Shown here: positions 17,697 through 27,543 of the stretch, piece by piece | How the letters are laid out: each line of letters opens with the position of its first letter | How positions within the stretch are numbered: position 1 is the stretch's first letter | NCBI RefSeq assembly: GCF_004361855.1 | Contig: NZ_SNWQ01000005.1 | Span: 227,610-291,609, forward strand | Direction: 5' to 3' | DNA: 64,000 bases | Source: Kribbella caucasensis | GTDB lineage: Bacteria > Actinomycetota > Actinomycetes > Propionibacteriales > Kribbellaceae | Notes under the pieces: model-generated | What the model was told of the DNA's origin: nothing | Databases searched by the model: none | Seen by the model: the letters and a program-made list of their open reading frames with translations, nothing else | Program-made: the position numbers and the translations under genes

Positions 17697-18500
17697 TCAC
17701 GGGCGGACCCAGACGGTCCAGCGTTCCAGGCGGTGGTAGTTGAGGCGGGCGTAGACCGGTTGGCCGTTGTCGCTGGCGATGAGGGCGGCGGGCTGGTCGG
17801 GGTACTGCGTGGTCGCGGCCCAGGTGATGGCGGCGCCGGCTCCGCGACCACGGGCGGCGGGCAGTACGGCGACGTTCTCGACGATCGTGATTCCTGCGGC
17901 GGAGTGGGCGACCGAGGTGGCGAGCGGGATGTCACCGTCGTACCCGAGCCAGATGGTGGACGGGCCGTCGAGGATGGACGGGTGGTAGATCAGGCCGGGC
18001 TGATGCGGTTGCAGTTCGGGGAAGGGGTAGCCCTCGATCAGGACGCGTTCGGCTTCCGCGAGGCCGGCCTCATCGGTCACAGCACGGAGCTGCAGATCGG
18101 TGCTGGGCGGCGTCGTCATGGTGGAGGGGAACCGCAGCATCAGCGGGGGATGGCCGGCCAGGGCGAGCCCGTGTTCGCGGAGATCGCGGGTCGGCCAGGC
18201 GCTGACGAACAGGTAGGGCACGTTGTTCGGCAGTTCGCGGGCGGCGTCGGCGATCACCTCGGCCGGATCCACCGGCTGCTTCGGCACGATCCAGTTGGTC
18301 AGCGGCCCGCGATCCCCGAGAATCCCGCCCGCCCAGACGTCCCCGTCGTACCAGGGCCGGCCCGCTCGCCGCGCGGCGTCGGTCGCCCAGGAAGCGTGCG
18401 CGAGGACCGCCTGCCGGACCAGCGAGTCGGCCGCCTCAAGGTCGGGCTCCCAGCCGGTCGCGAGCTGCTCACCCTCGGGCGGCAGGATCGAAGAGGCCAT
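17697..18500 (-). CDS. GNAT-family N-acetyltransferase
   Basis: 267 residues from the ATG at 18500; an upstream ATG at 18539 is also in frame. The N-terminal half is poorly recognisable. The C-terminal half has the GNAT core: IWLGYDGDIPLATSVAHSAAGITIVENVAVLPAARGRGAGAAITWAA, where RGRGAG is the acetyl-CoA loop, and IASDNGQPVYARLNYHRLERWTVWV as the last strands. The substrate is unknown. It is transcribed away from the TSUP permease gene on the other strand. Confidence 0.82.
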   Translation of the reverse strand: MASSILPPEGEQLATGWEPDLEAADSLVRQAVLAHASWATDAARRAGRPWYDGDVWAGGILGDRGPLTNWIVPKQPVDPAEVIADAARELPNNVPYLFVSAWPTRDLREHGLALAGHPPLMLRFPSTMTTPPSTDLQLRAVTDEAGLAEAERVLIEGYPFPELQPHQPGLIYHPSILDGPSTIWLGYDGDIPLATSVAHSAAGITIVENVAVLPAARGRGAGAAITWAATTQYPDQPAALIASDNGQPVYARLNYHRLERWTVWVRP

Positions 18501-18688
18501 CCATTCACTGTTCCACCGCCCGGGCTGACGCACCACCACCCGCCTTCAGCATCTCCAGCACGCAGCGATCTCCTCACCAACCGCAGCGGGGCGCCGTTGT
18601 TGTTGCTGTCACAGCTTGTAAGGGTTGAGCTGAATAATGCCCTTACCTGATCATCGATGCGTGATCGTATTCTGCCTGGTGCGCCGCT

Positions 18689-19465
18689 GTGCCTGACGTA
18701 ACTCTCTGGACCCTGATCTTCCTGGTGATCGCGGCCTTCTCGGCCGGGTGGATCGATGCGGTCGTCGGTGGCGGTGGGCTGATCCAGTTGCCGGCGATGC
18801 TGCTGGGGTTGCCGAACGCGTCGCCGGCGCAGATCCTCTCCACGAACAAGATCTCCTCGTTGTGCGGTACGACGACGAGTGCGGTGACGTTCGGGGTCAA
18901 GGTGCGGCCGGATCGGCGTACCGTCCTGCCGCTGACGATCCTGGCCGGGCTCGGGGCGGCCGCGGGGGCGTTGGTGGCGACGAAGATCCCGATGTCGTGG
19001 TTCAAGCCGATCGTGCTGGTGCTGCTGGTGGCGGTTGCCGTTTACACCGCGATGAAGCCTTCGCTGGGAGCCCGTACTGCGTTGCGGTTCGACGGGCAGA
19101 CGCACTACGCGGTGGCGGGCGCGGTCGGTGTGCTGATCGGGTTCTACGACGGTGCGGTCGGGCCGGGGACGGGGTCGTTCCTGATCTTCGCGTTGGTCGG
19201 GTTGCTCGGCTACAACTTCCTGCAGGCGAGCGCGAAGGCGAAGATCGCGAACGTCGCGACAAACCTCGGGGCGATCGCGGTCTTCGCGGCACACGGCTCA
19301 CCGCTCTGGGCACTCGGCCTGACGATGGGCGTCGCCAACATGCTCGGCGGCCTGCTCGGCGCCCGAACCGCAGTCGCCCGCGGCAGCCGCTTCGTCCGCA
19401 TCATCTTCCTGACCGTCGTCTCCGCCCTCATCCTCCGACTCGCCTACGACATCTTCTTCGCCTGA
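18689..19465 (+). CDS. TSUP-family (TauE/SafE) membrane permease
   Basis: 258 residues from GTG 18689 with about eight hydrophobic segments. Family marks are SAGWIDAVVGGGGLIQLPAMLLGLP near the start and the repeated second-half version GVLIGFYDGAVGPGTGSFLIFALV. The family exports or takes up small sulphur-containing or organic anions such as sulphite or sulphoacetate. No sulphur-metabolism gene is adjacent, so the cargo is unknown. Confidence 0.9.
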   Translation: MPDVTLWTLIFLVIAAFSAGWIDAVVGGGGLIQLPAMLLGLPNASPAQILSTNKISSLCGTTTSAVTFGVKVRPDRRTVLPLTILAGLGAAAGALVATKIPMSWFKPIVLVLLVAVAVYTAMKPSLGARTALRFDGQTHYAVAGAVGVLIGFYDGAVGPGTGSFLIFALVGLLGYNFLQASAKAKIANVATNLGAIAVFAAHGSPLWALGLTMGVANMLGGLLGARTAVARGSRFVRIIFLTVVSALILRLAYDIFFA

Positions 19466-19665
19466 CAGTGAAGGCGTCCTGGGCCTTGGTCGGCGTACCA
19501 GTCGACAGGCGGTGGTCGGTTGTGAGGCGCAAATTTCGGTGGGTTCAGGCGTGAAGGTTTGCCGATGAGCGGACTACCTCCTGTCCATCGGTACGCAAAT
19601 ACCCCGGCTGTGTCGGCAGCAGACCCCGGACGTGGAGCGGTCGGGGTGGTTGGAGAGGGTTGGGC

Positions 19666-20433
19666 ATGGTTGATTACGACGGGCGGTTGCATCGGGTTTA
19701 TGCCGCGGGGCGGGGGCTGGACACGGAGAGTCTGCGGTTGTGGATGCGGGAGTTTGCGCGGTTGGTGCCCGCGGAGCGACCGTTGGCGGTGCTGGATCTG
19801 GGGGCGGGGATCGGGCGGTTCACGCCGGCGCTGGCGGAGGAGTTCGGTGGGCCCGTGTACGGGGTGGAGCCGTCCGCGGGGATGCGGGAGCAGGCGATCG
19901 CGGGAGCAGCCCATCCACGGGTGACGTATCTGGACGGGGCGGCGGAGGACATCCCGTTGCCCGACGACAGTTGCGACGTGGCGCTGGTCTATCTCGCGTT
20001 CCACCACTTCGCCGACCAACGGCGCGCGCTGCGGGAGTTGAGACGAGTACTACGGCCTGGCGGCGTGGTTCTGTTGCGGACCCAGTTCGCGGACTCGATG
20101 CCGGATCTGCCTTGGTACAAGTACTTCCCCTCGGCACGGGCCGTTGATGCGGGGATGTACCTGACGCTCGCGGAGACCCGCGCGCTGGCGGAGGCGGCCG
20201 GGCTCGTGCCGGACGAGGAGCCGGTTTGGGCGACCGTTGAAGGTCCGCGGACCTTGCAGGCGTCGTACGAGAGGGTGCGGACGAGGGCGCTGTCCACCTT
20301 CGAACATCTGCCGGCGGAGGAGATCGAGGCTGGCTTCGAGGAGTTCGAGCGGGACGCGTCGGCTGACCCCGATCGTCCGCTGCCTTTGTTCCCGGCTGCG
20401 GTGCTCGTGCTCAGGTGCCCAAGCGGATCCTGA
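19666..20433 (+). CDS. Class I SAM-dependent methyltransferase
   Basis: 255 residues from ATG 19666, with GGAGAGGG upstream; a TTG two codons earlier is less likely. Motif I, VLDLGAGIGRFTPALAEEFGG, binds SAM; VYGVEP ends strand 2 with its acidic residue; DGAAEDIPLPDDSCDVALVYLAFHHF and LRPGGVVLLRTQF complete the fold. It resembles UbiE/methyltransferase type 11 proteins. The substrate is not evident. Its last codons fall in a 27-bp tandem duplication shared with the converging P450 end. Confidence 0.87.
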   Translation: MVDYDGRLHRVYAAGRGLDTESLRLWMREFARLVPAERPLAVLDLGAGIGRFTPALAEEFGGPVYGVEPSAGMREQAIAGAAHPRVTYLDGAAEDIPLPDDSCDVALVYLAFHHFADQRRALRELRRVLRPGGVVLLRTQFADSMPDLPWYKYFPSARAVDAGMYLTLAETRALAEAAGLVPDEEPVWATVEGPRTLQASYERVRTRALSTFEHLPAEEIEAGFEEFERDASADPDRPLPLFPAAVLVLRCPSGS

Positions 20434-20470
20434 GTGCTCAGGTGCCCAAGCGGATCCTGAGTGCTCAGGT
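20407..20470. repeat. 27-bp tandem duplication across a convergent gene junction
   Basis: Two identical 27-base units occupy 20407-20433 and 20434-20460, followed by a third start (GTGCTCAGGTG, 20461-20471) that forms the end of the P450 gene. Unit one encodes the last nine codons of the methyltransferase, stop included. Each unit can fold as CTCAGG-13 bases-CCTGAG and contains GGTGCCCAAG, the core of the palindromic element seen elsewhere. Confidence 0.8.
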
Positions 20471-21580
20471 GTCCCAGTGGACCTTGACTGCGGAGGGTTT
20501 GCGGAAGACGAGGCCGTGAGGGGCGGGGGATTCCGGGTCAAGGCGGAGGTCGGGGAGTTGGAGCAGGCGGGTCAGGGCGGTGAGGGCTTCGAGGCGGGCC
20601 AGGTGCATGCCGAGGCAGATGTGGGGGCCGCTGGCGAAGGCGAGGTGTCGGCGGGCGTTCGGGCGGCGTACATCGAACGTGTCGGGGTCTGAGAAGACGA
20701 GAGGGTCGCGGCCGGCGCCGGCCAGGGAGACGATGACGAAATCGCCTCGGCGGATCGAGGCGCCGGCCAACGAGATGTCGCGGGTGGCGTAGCGGTCCAC
20801 CACCGCGGCGGCCGGCTCCAAGCGGAGGGATTCTTCGACGGCATTCGCAAGCAGCGACGGATCGGCCAGAACCAGGTCGAGCTGCGAGCGGTGGTTGAGG
20901 AGATGCCAGAGGGCGTTGGTGATCATCCCCTCGGTGGTCTCGATGCCGCCGAACATCAGCACCGCGGCATTCGCGACCACCTCGTCGACCCCCAGACCCG
21001 CGCGCGCCGCCTCGGCGACCAGTGAGGGGGAATCGATGCCCGCGGCAACATGTGCGTGCAGAAGGGCGAACGCCTCCGCACCTTCCGCGGTGACCGGCCG
21101 CCCGGCCGAGACGCCCGTGACCGAATCCGAGATCGCCTCGTACCACCCGAGCACCGTCGCGGCCGAGGCAGGCGGCAAACCGAGAGAGTAGGCGACCACC
21201 GCCACCGACAACGGCCCGGCGACGGTACGACGCAGGTCGGAAGAGCCGGAAGCCACAATCGCGCCGACCAGATCGTCCACGGTCTGCGAGACCACATCCG
21301 CAAATCGAGCTCTCGTCTCCGCCAGCCCGAACGGCTTCTCAAAAGGAGCCCGGTGCGCGGCGTGCGCAGTACCGTCCAACGACAGCATCGACGGCCCCAC
21401 CACCTGCGCCGTCGAGAATCGCGGATCGTCGACCGTGAAGGTCTCTGGATCACGCATCACCTGCATCGCGTGCTCCCGGCTGCTCACCACCCAGCCGTTC
21501 AACGCGTCGACCCACCCGACCGGCCGCAGCGCCGCCAGCGCCGGGTGCGGGTCGTCTTCCAGCTCGGCGAGAGTCGTCAT
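20465..21580 (-). CDS. Cytochrome P450
   Basis: 371 residues from the ATG at 21580. The haem-binding loop is FASGPHICLGMHLARLEA with the thiolate Cys; the K-helix ExxR is in EESLRLEP; the I-helix reads LMFGGIETTEGM, with Glu-Thr in place of the common Asp/Glu-Thr pair. The family hydroxylates small molecules using electrons from ferredoxin. No ferredoxin or reductase gene is adjacent, and no biosynthetic cluster surrounds it, so the substrate is unknown. At about 370 residues it is slightly short. Confidence 0.92.
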   Translation of the reverse strand: MTTLAELEDDPHPALAALRPVGWVDALNGWVVSSREHAMQVMRDPETFTVDDPRFSTAQVVGPSMLSLDGTAHAAHRAPFEKPFGLAETRARFADVVSQTVDDLVGAIVASGSSDLRRTVAGPLSVAVVAYSLGLPPASAATVLGWYEAISDSVTGVSAGRPVTAEGAEAFALLHAHVAAGIDSPSLVAEAARAGLGVDEVVANAAVLMFGGIETTEGMITNALWHLLNHRSQLDLVLADPSLLANAVEESLRLEPAAAVVDRYATRDISLAGASIRRGDFVIVSLAGAGRDPLVFSDPDTFDVRRPNARRHLAFASGPHICLGMHLARLEALTALTRLLQLPDLRLDPESPAPHGLVFRKPSAVKVHWDT

Positions 21581-21703
21581 CGAGACCGAGCGTACGATGC
21601 AGACCACAGGCTCAACTGGTATTGCTGAGACAGATTGGAGGCCAACGACTCAGCGAGGCAGCGGGTTACGGAAGGGGAACTGAAGCCATCTAGGGTGTGG
21701 GCC

Positions 21704-22441
21704 ATGTCTGAGAACCTGGTGCTGCTTCCTGCCGTGGATGTGGCGGATGGTCAGGCTGTCCGGCTGGTGCAGGGCGAGGCCGGCAGCGAGACCTCGTACG
21801 GCGATCCACTGGCCGCCGCGCTGGCCTGGCAGGAGGCCGGGGCCGAGTGGATTCACCTGGTCGACCTGGACGCCGCGTTCGGTCGCGGCAGCAACCGTGA
21901 GCTGCTCGCGGACGTGACCGGCAAGCTCGACGTACACGTGGAGCTGTCCGGCGGGATCCGCGACGACGACTCGCTCAAAGCGGCCCTCGCAACCGGTGCG
22001 CGCCGCGTCAACATCGGCACCGCCGCGCTCGAAGACCCCGAGTGGTGTGACCGGATCATCCAGCAGTACGGCGACCGGATCGCGATCGGCCTGGACGTCC
22101 GCGGCCGGACCCTCGCGGCCCGCGGCTGGACCAAGGAGGGCGGCGACCTCTACGAGGTGCTCGAGCGCCTCGAGGCGGCCGGCTGCGAGCGGTACGTCGT
22201 CACCGACGTGACCAAGGACGGCATGCTCCAGGGCCCCAACCTGGACCTGTACCGCGACCTGTGCGCGCGCACCGCCAAGCCGATCATCGCCTCCGGCGGA
22301 GTCTCCAGCCTGGACGACCTCAAAGCACTCGGCACGCTCGTCAAGGACGGCGTGGAGGGCGTGATCGTGGGTAAGGCACTGTATGCCGGCGCGTTCACCC
22401 TGACCGAGGCACTCGAACTCACCCGTGGAGGCGACAAGTGA
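21704..22441 (+). CDS. priA: Phosphoribosyl isomerase A (HisA, probably dual HisA/TrpF)
   Basis: 245 residues from ATG 21704. The TIM-barrel isomerase acts on ProFAR in histidine synthesis; the catalytic Asp pair is in PAVDVADG (near residue 11) and [15 protein letters not shown]. The [13 protein letters not shown] segment carries the Trp that PriA proteins use for the tryptophan substrate PRA. In actinobacteria one PriA serves both pathways, and no trpF accompanies the trp genes in this window, which fits. The dual role is inferred from family knowledge. It overlaps the next gene by four bases (GTGA). Confidence 0.92.
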   Translation: MSENLVLLPAVDVADGQAVRLVQGEAGSETSYGDPLAAALAWQEAGAEWIHLVDLDAAFGRGSNRELLADVTGKLDVHVELSGGIRDDDSLKAALATGARRVNIGTAALEDPEWCDRIIQQYGDRIAIGLDVRGRTLAARGWTKEGGDLYEVLERLEAAGCERYVVTDVTKDGMLQGPNLDLYRDLCARTAKPIIASGGVSSLDDLKALGTLVKDGVEGVIVGKALYAGAFTLTEALELTRGGDK

Positions 22442-24729
22442 GGCTTGCCGACAAGCTGGCAGGTAAGAAGGTCCTGGTCACCGGCGCCACCGGGTTCGTC
22501 GGTGAGGCGCTGCTGCACCGGATCCTCGGCGAGCTGCCGACCACGACCGTGGTCGCGATCATCCGGCCGAAGGGCTCGCTCAAGGGCACCGACCGGATGG
22601 CCCAGTTGCTGAAGAAGGACATCTTCAAGCCCTTCTACGGCGAGAACACCCCGTACGCCGACGCCGAGGCGCTCACCAACGCCCGGATCGAGGTCGTCGA
22701 AGGCGACCTGTCCGACGTGCCGGAGTTGCCGAAGGATCTCGACATCGTCGTGCACTGCGCCGGCGACGTGAGCTTCGACCCGCCGATCCACGAGGCGTTC
22801 ACCACCAACGTGCTCGGCACCAAGAGCCTGCTCGAGCGGATCGTCGAGACAGGCAGACCGGTTCACTACGTGCACATCTCCACCGCCTACACGGCCGGTC
22901 GCCGCCGCGGCGCGATCCCCGAGGCCCCGGTCGAGCACAACGTCGACTGGCGGACCGAGGCCGAGGCCGGGATGGCGATGAAGGCCCGGATCGAGGAGGC
23001 GTCCCGCGGCGCCGCGATGCTGGTGAAGTTCCGCAAGGAGTCGGAGAAGCTGCACCGCCGGGCCGGTCACCTGACCGCGGCGGCCGACACCGAGCGCCGG
23101 CGTACCGAGTGGGTCGCGAAGAAGCTGGTCGAGACCGGCACCGAGCGGGCCCGCAGCCTCGGCTGGACCGACTGCTACACGTTCACCAAGGCACTCGGCG
23201 AGCGCGTGGTCGAGGAGTTCTCGAAGACGCTGCCGACCTCGATAGTCCGGCCGGCGATCATCGAGTCCGCGGTGCAGAGCCCGCACCCGGGCTGGATCGA
23301 GGGCTTCAAGATGGCCGAGCCGCTGATCCTGGCGTACGGCCGCGGTGAGCTGCCGGAGTTCCCGGCCAGCCCCGACTCGGTGGTCGAGATCGTGCCGGTC
23401 GACCACGTCGTCGGCGCGATCTGCGCGGTGATGGCGACCGAGCCCGAGCTGTCGAAGCCGGAGTATTACCACGTCAGCTCCGGTGCGCGGAACCCGCTGA
23501 CCTTCGAGCAGCTGTACGCCGGCGTGCGGGCGTACTTCTCCAAGCACCCCTTCGACCTGGGCGAGCGGGGCGCCGTCCGGCTGCCGGTCTGGAAGTTCCC
23601 CGGTGGCGAGACGGTGGAGACCCTGCTTCGGCACGGCGAACGCGCGCACAAGATCGCCGACCAGATCATCACCCACGTCCCGCGCGGCGAGCGCACCCGC
23701 AAGTACGCCCGCGAGCTCGACGTACAGAAGCGCCGGCTGGACTTCCTCCGCCGCTACATGGACCTGTACGCCGAGTACGCGCAGGCGGAGCTCCAGTTCA
23801 TCGACGACAACGTGCTCGCGTTGCACAACGCGCTCGAGGGTGACGACCAGGAGAAGTTCTGGTGCGACACGTCGATCGTGGACTGGCAGTACTACCTGCA
23901 GGAAGTCCACTGCCCGAGCGTGACGGACTCGCTGCGCCGGCTGGACGTCGTACGGAAGAAGCGGAACAAGGCGCTCGCGGAGTCCGCGGGCTCGTTGAAG
24001 AAGCTGGACCCGTCCGACGGCGGCGAGATCATCGCCGCGTTCGACATGGACGGCACGCTGCTGTCGTCGAACGTGATCGAGACCTACCTGTGGATGCGGC
24101 TGCCCGAGCTGGACAGCCACCAGCGGGTCGGCGAGATCGGGGCGATGCTGCGCAAGCTGCCGAAGCTGATCGCGGCCGAGCGCAAGGACCGCGGCACCTT
24201 CCTGCGCACGATCTACCGCCGCTATGAGGGTGCCGATCTGGAAGAGCTGAACCGCATCGTCGACGAGGTCCTGGCCGAGCACGTACTGGAACGGCTCAGT
24301 GGCGCGGCCGTCCGGCGGATCCGCGAGCACAAGGCCGCCGGTCACCGCACGATCCTGATTACCGGCGCGGTCCGCCCGCTGACCCGGCCGCTGGAGCCGT
24401 TGTTCGACGAGATCGTCGCGGCCGAGTTGGCCGTCGACGACCGAGGTCGCTGTACCGGGTTCCTCACCGGACCTCCCCTGGTCGGCGAGTCCCGGGCCGC
24501 GTGGATCAAGCACCGCGCCCGCGGTACGAACATCGACCTGTCCAAGTCCTTCGCCTACGCCGACAGCCACTCGGATCTCCCGATGCTGCAGGCCGTCGGC
24601 AACCCGGTCGCCGTGTCGCCGGACGTGCCGCTGTTCCGGGCCGCCCGGGCCGCGCGCTGGCAGATCGTCGACTGGAAGACCCCATCCACCTCGTCCCGCC
24701 TGGAGATCCCTGGGGTGAACGCCCGATGA
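22438..24729 (+). CDS. Fusion of acyl reductase-like SDR and HAD-IB phosphatase
   Basis: 763 residues. The N-terminal half is an extended SDR of the NAD-binding-4 (fatty acyl-CoA reductase/male sterility) type: GATGFVG at residues 16-22 and the YxxxK pair Tyr247/Lys251 in YTFTKALGE. The C-terminal 230 residues form a HAD-IB phosphatase: Asp536 and Asp538 in [19 protein letters not shown] (motif II), WIKHR and [11 protein letters not shown] (motif IV). The SDR half would reduce an activated acyl group and the HAD half would remove a phosphate or act as a carrier. It is the first of four coupled genes between priA and hisF. Acyl specificity is unknown. Confidence 0.85.
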   Translation: MRLADKLAGKKVLVTGATGFVGEALLHRILGELPTTTVVAIIRPKGSLKGTDRMAQLLKKDIFKPFYGENTPYADAEALTNARIEVVEGDLSDVPELPKDLDIVVHCAGDVSFDPPIHEAFTTNVLGTKSLLERIVETGRPVHYVHISTAYTAGRRRGAIPEAPVEHNVDWRTEAEAGMAMKARIEEASRGAAMLVKFRKESEKLHRRAGHLTAAADTERRRTEWVAKKLVETGTERARSLGWTDCYTFTKALGERVVEEFSKTLPTSIVRPAIIESAVQSPHPGWIEGFKMAEPLILAYGRGELPEFPASPDSVVEIVPVDHVVGAICAVMATEPELSKPEYYHVSSGARNPLTFEQLYAGVRAYFSKHPFDLGERGAVRLPVWKFPGGETVETLLRHGERAHKIADQIITHVPRGERTRKYARELDVQKRRLDFLRRYMDLYAEYAQAELQFIDDNVLALHNALEGDDQEKFWCDTSIVDWQYYLQEVHCPSVTDSLRRLDVVRKKRNKALAESAGSLKKLDPSDGGEIIAAFDMDGTLLSSNVIETYLWMRLPELDSHQRVGEIGAMLRKLPKLIAAERKDRGTFLRTIYRRYEGADLEELNRIVDEVLAEHVLERLSGAAVRRIREHKAAGHRTILITGAVRPLTRPLEPLFDEIVAAELAVDDRGRCTGFLTGPPLVGESRAAWIKHRARGTNIDLSKSFAYADSHSDLPMLQAVGNPVAVSPDVPLFRAARAARWQIVDWKTPSTSSRLEIPGVNAR

Positions 24730-25925
24730 TGCTCGCACTCGAGATGTACCGGTCGCCGGCCAAGTTCCTGGCCGCGAAGGCGATGGGGAGCCGGATCCCC
24801 GGCATCCTGACCGGCCCGGCCGCGCCGCTGCGACTCGTCACGATCAACGAGCCGAAGGCCGACAAGGAGGGCTGGGCGCGGATCCGGCCGATCCTGTCCG
24901 GTATCTGCGGCTCCGACCTCGGCATGGTCACCGGTCACACCAAGCTGTACTTCTCGGCGCTGGTGTCGATGCCGTTCGTCCCCGGTCACGAGATCGTCGG
25001 CGAACTGCTCGACGACTGCGAGGACCTGCCGAAGGGCACCCGCGTCGTGATGGACTCGGTGCTCACCTGCGCGGCCCGCGGCGTCGAGCCCTGTGCGGGC
25101 TGCGTCTCCGGCCGCACCAACCGCTGCGACCGGATCACCGTCGGCCACGTCGCGCCCGGACTCCAGACCGGCTTCTGCCAGGACACCGGTGGCGGCTGGG
25201 GCAACGTCATGGTCGCCCACCGCAGCCAGCTGTACGCCGTACCGGACGGTCTGTCGGACGAGCGGGCGGTCCTGACCGAGCCGCTGTCGGGCGCGGTGCA
25301 CACCGCATTCAGGGCCAAGGTCGAGCCGGGGCAGTCCGTCCTGGTGAGCGGTGCGGGCGCGGTCGGGCTGTTCGCGACTCTCGCGCTGCGCGAGCTGACC
25401 CAGGCCGGCCGGATCACCGTCGTCGCCAAGCACCCCAAGCAGCGTGAGCTGGCTCGGGCGTTCGGCGCGAGCGACGTGGTCGCGCCCGACGAGGTCTTCC
25501 GCGGCGTCCGCCGGGCCACCGGCGCCTTCCGGCTGAAGCCGGAGCTGAACGCCAAGGAGTTCCTGCTCGGCGGTGTCGACGTGGCCGTGGACGCGGTCGG
25601 CAGCAAGGACTCGATCGACACCGTGCTGCGGGTGACCAAGGCAGGCGGCCGGGTGGTCCTGGCCGGCATGCCGTCGACGGGCGCGGACCTGTCGCCGGTG
25701 TGGTTCCGCGAACTGGAGCTGACCGGCACGTATGCCTCCTCGCGGGTGGAGCCGAACGACCGGCCCGCCTTCGAGACCGCGCTGGAAATCGCCGCGAAGG
25801 CCCCGCTGGACGGGATCGTCGGGGCGCGGTACCCGCTCTACCGGTGGCGTGAGGCGCTGGACCACGCACAGTCCGCCGGCCGTTTGGGGACCGTGAAGGT
25901 CGCTTTTGATGTGAGGGCTTCATGA
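24726..25925 (+). CDS. Zinc-dependent alcohol dehydrogenase (MDR family)
   Basis: 399 residues from ATG 24726, overlapping the fusion gene by four bases (ATGA). GICGSDL supplies the catalytic-zinc Cys and PGHEIVGEL the His-Glu pair. The structural zinc loop has four Cys in CAARGVEPCAGCVSGRTNRCD. The Rossmann motif is GAGAVGLFATLAL. The family interconverts alcohols and aldehydes or ketones with NAD(P). In this operon it may act on the product of the reductase half upstream, but that is inferred. The N-terminal 35 residues are longer than usual. Confidence 0.88.
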   Translation: MMLALEMYRSPAKFLAAKAMGSRIPGILTGPAAPLRLVTINEPKADKEGWARIRPILSGICGSDLGMVTGHTKLYFSALVSMPFVPGHEIVGELLDDCEDLPKGTRVVMDSVLTCAARGVEPCAGCVSGRTNRCDRITVGHVAPGLQTGFCQDTGGGWGNVMVAHRSQLYAVPDGLSDERAVLTEPLSGAVHTAFRAKVEPGQSVLVSGAGAVGLFATLALRELTQAGRITVVAKHPKQRELARAFGASDVVAPDEVFRGVRRATGAFRLKPELNAKEFLLGGVDVAVDAVGSKDSIDTVLRVTKAGGRVVLAGMPSTGADLSPVWFRELELTGTYASSRVEPNDRPAFETALEIAAKAPLDGIVGARYPLYRWREALDHAQSAGRLGTVKVAFDVRAS

Positions 25926-25961
25926 CTGGCCCGTCGAACGTACGACGAGAGAGGTTCTGAC

Positions 25962-27542
25962 ATGTCTCGGCCAGGGTTTGTGCTTGAGGTGGACGACCGG
26001 ACGCCGCCGCTGCTCGTGCACAACGGTGAGGGATTCCTGCTGGAGCGCTTCCCGCTCGGCACCCGGGTGGTGTACCCGCCGGAGGCGCTGCCGCCGGTGC
26101 GCGACGTGGAGGAGGCGATCCAGAACGCGTTGCTGAACCCGCTCGAGTCGGAGCCGCTGCCGGAACTCCTGTACGCCGGGATGCGGCTGACGATCGCGTT
26201 CGACGACATCTCCATCCCATTGCCGCCGATGAAGAAGCCGGACATCCGGCAGCGCATCATCGAGGCCGTGCTGACGATGGCCGCGGACGCCGGGGTCGAC
26301 GACGTCGAGCTGATCTCCGCGAACGCGCTGCACCGCCGGCTCACCCCGAACGAGCTGCGCGACATCGTCGGCGAGCGGGTGTTCCGGTCGTTCTTCCCCG
26401 ACGGCAAGCTCTACAACTTCGACGCCGAGGACCGCGACAACCTGACTCACCTGGGCCAGACCCGGCACGGCGAGGACGTCGAGATCTCCAAGCGGGCGGC
26501 CGAGTCCGACCTGCTCGTCTACGTGAACGTGAACCTGGTGGCGATGGACGGCGGCCACAAGTCGACGTCGATCGGGCTGGCGTCGTACAAGTCGCTGAAG
26601 CACCACCACAACAGCCACACGATGATCCACTCCCGGTCGTTCATGGACCACAAGGCCTCGAAGATGCACGAGTCGGCCTGGCGGATGGGCGAGGTCCTGA
26701 CCCAGCACGTCAAGGTCTTCCAGATCGAGACCTCGCTGAACAACGACATCTTCGGCGGTCCGCTGGAGTTCCTGCAGAAGCGCGAGTGGGAGTGGTCGAT
26801 CAAGGACCAGGCCTCGATGCTCGCGACCAAGCGCGGCCTCGACCTGGCCCCGGCCAAGATGCGGCACAAGATCTTCACCGACGTCCGGTCGAACTACGGC
26901 CTGACCGGGATCCACGCCGGCAAGATCGAGCCGGTGCACGACAAGACCCTGGATAACGTGCACCGCCAGCACCTGGTCGAGGTGCAGGGTCAGTCCGACG
27001 TCGCGATCATGGGCGTGCCGTTCATCGGCCCGTACAACGTGAACTCGGTGATGAACCCGATCCTGGCCGCCTGCATGGGACTGGGCTACTACTTCAACTC
27101 GTACCGGGGCAACCCGATCGTCCGCAAGGACGGCGCGGTCATCCTGTACCACCCGGTCGACTACGAGTTCAGCCAGCTGCACCACCCGTCGTACGTGGAC
27201 TTCTTCGAGGAGGTGCTGTCCGAGTCGACCGACCCGGCCACCATCGAGGCGAAGTTCGAGAAGCAGTACGCCGAGGACCCGTGGTACATCCACCTGTACC
27301 GGACGTCGTACGCGTACCACGGCGTGCACCCGTTCTACATGTGGTACTGGATCTCGCACGCGCTGGACCACTGCGGCGACATCGTCTGGGTCGGCGCGAA
27401 CCGCAAGACGGTCGAGCGGATGGGCTTCCGGTCCGCCTCGACGCTGCCGGACGCGCTGGAGATGGTGAGCCACTCGGTCGGCCGGTCGCCGTCGATCACC
27501 TACCTGCACAACCCGCCGCACCTGCTCGCGGACGTGCGCTGA
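25962..27542 (+). CDS. LarA/DUF2088-like protein (lactate racemase-related)
   Basis: 526 residues. Stretches such as LTIAFDDISIPLPPM, ELISANALHRRLTPNELRDIVG and AIMGVPFIGPYNV resemble the DUF2088/LarA fold, where a nickel-pincer nucleotide racemises hydroxy acids. Many His residues occur near the expected active site (GGHKST, KHHHNSHTM, FMDHKASKMHES). It is longer than LarA (about 420) and lies in a lipid-type operon without larB, larC or larE nearby. It may therefore use a different cofactor or reaction. Good match to the fold, weak basis for a reaction. Confidence 0.72.
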   Translation: MSRPGFVLEVDDRTPPLLVHNGEGFLLERFPLGTRVVYPPEALPPVRDVEEAIQNALLNPLESEPLPELLYAGMRLTIAFDDISIPLPPMKKPDIRQRIIEAVLTMAADAGVDDVELISANALHRRLTPNELRDIVGERVFRSFFPDGKLYNFDAEDRDNLTHLGQTRHGEDVEISKRAAESDLLVYVNVNLVAMDGGHKSTSIGLASYKSLKHHHNSHTMIHSRSFMDHKASKMHESAWRMGEVLTQHVKVFQIETSLNNDIFGGPLEFLQKREWEWSIKDQASMLATKRGLDLAPAKMRHKIFTDVRSNYGLTGIHAGKIEPVHDKTLDNVHRQHLVEVQGQSDVAIMGVPFIGPYNVNSVMNPILAACMGLGYYFNSYRGNPIVRKDGAVILYHPVDYEFSQLHHPSYVDFFEEVLSESTDPATIEAKFEKQYAEDPWYIHLYRTSYAYHGVHPFYMWYWISHALDHCGDIVWVGANRKTVERMGFRSASTLPDALEMVSHSVGRSPSITYLHNPPHLLADVR

Positions 27543-27543
27543 C

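Noticed and set aside
19480..19530. A stretch resembling half of the palindromic element before the methyltransferase gene
   Set aside because: Shares only short words (CCTTGG, CAGTCGA) and lacks the GCACC core.
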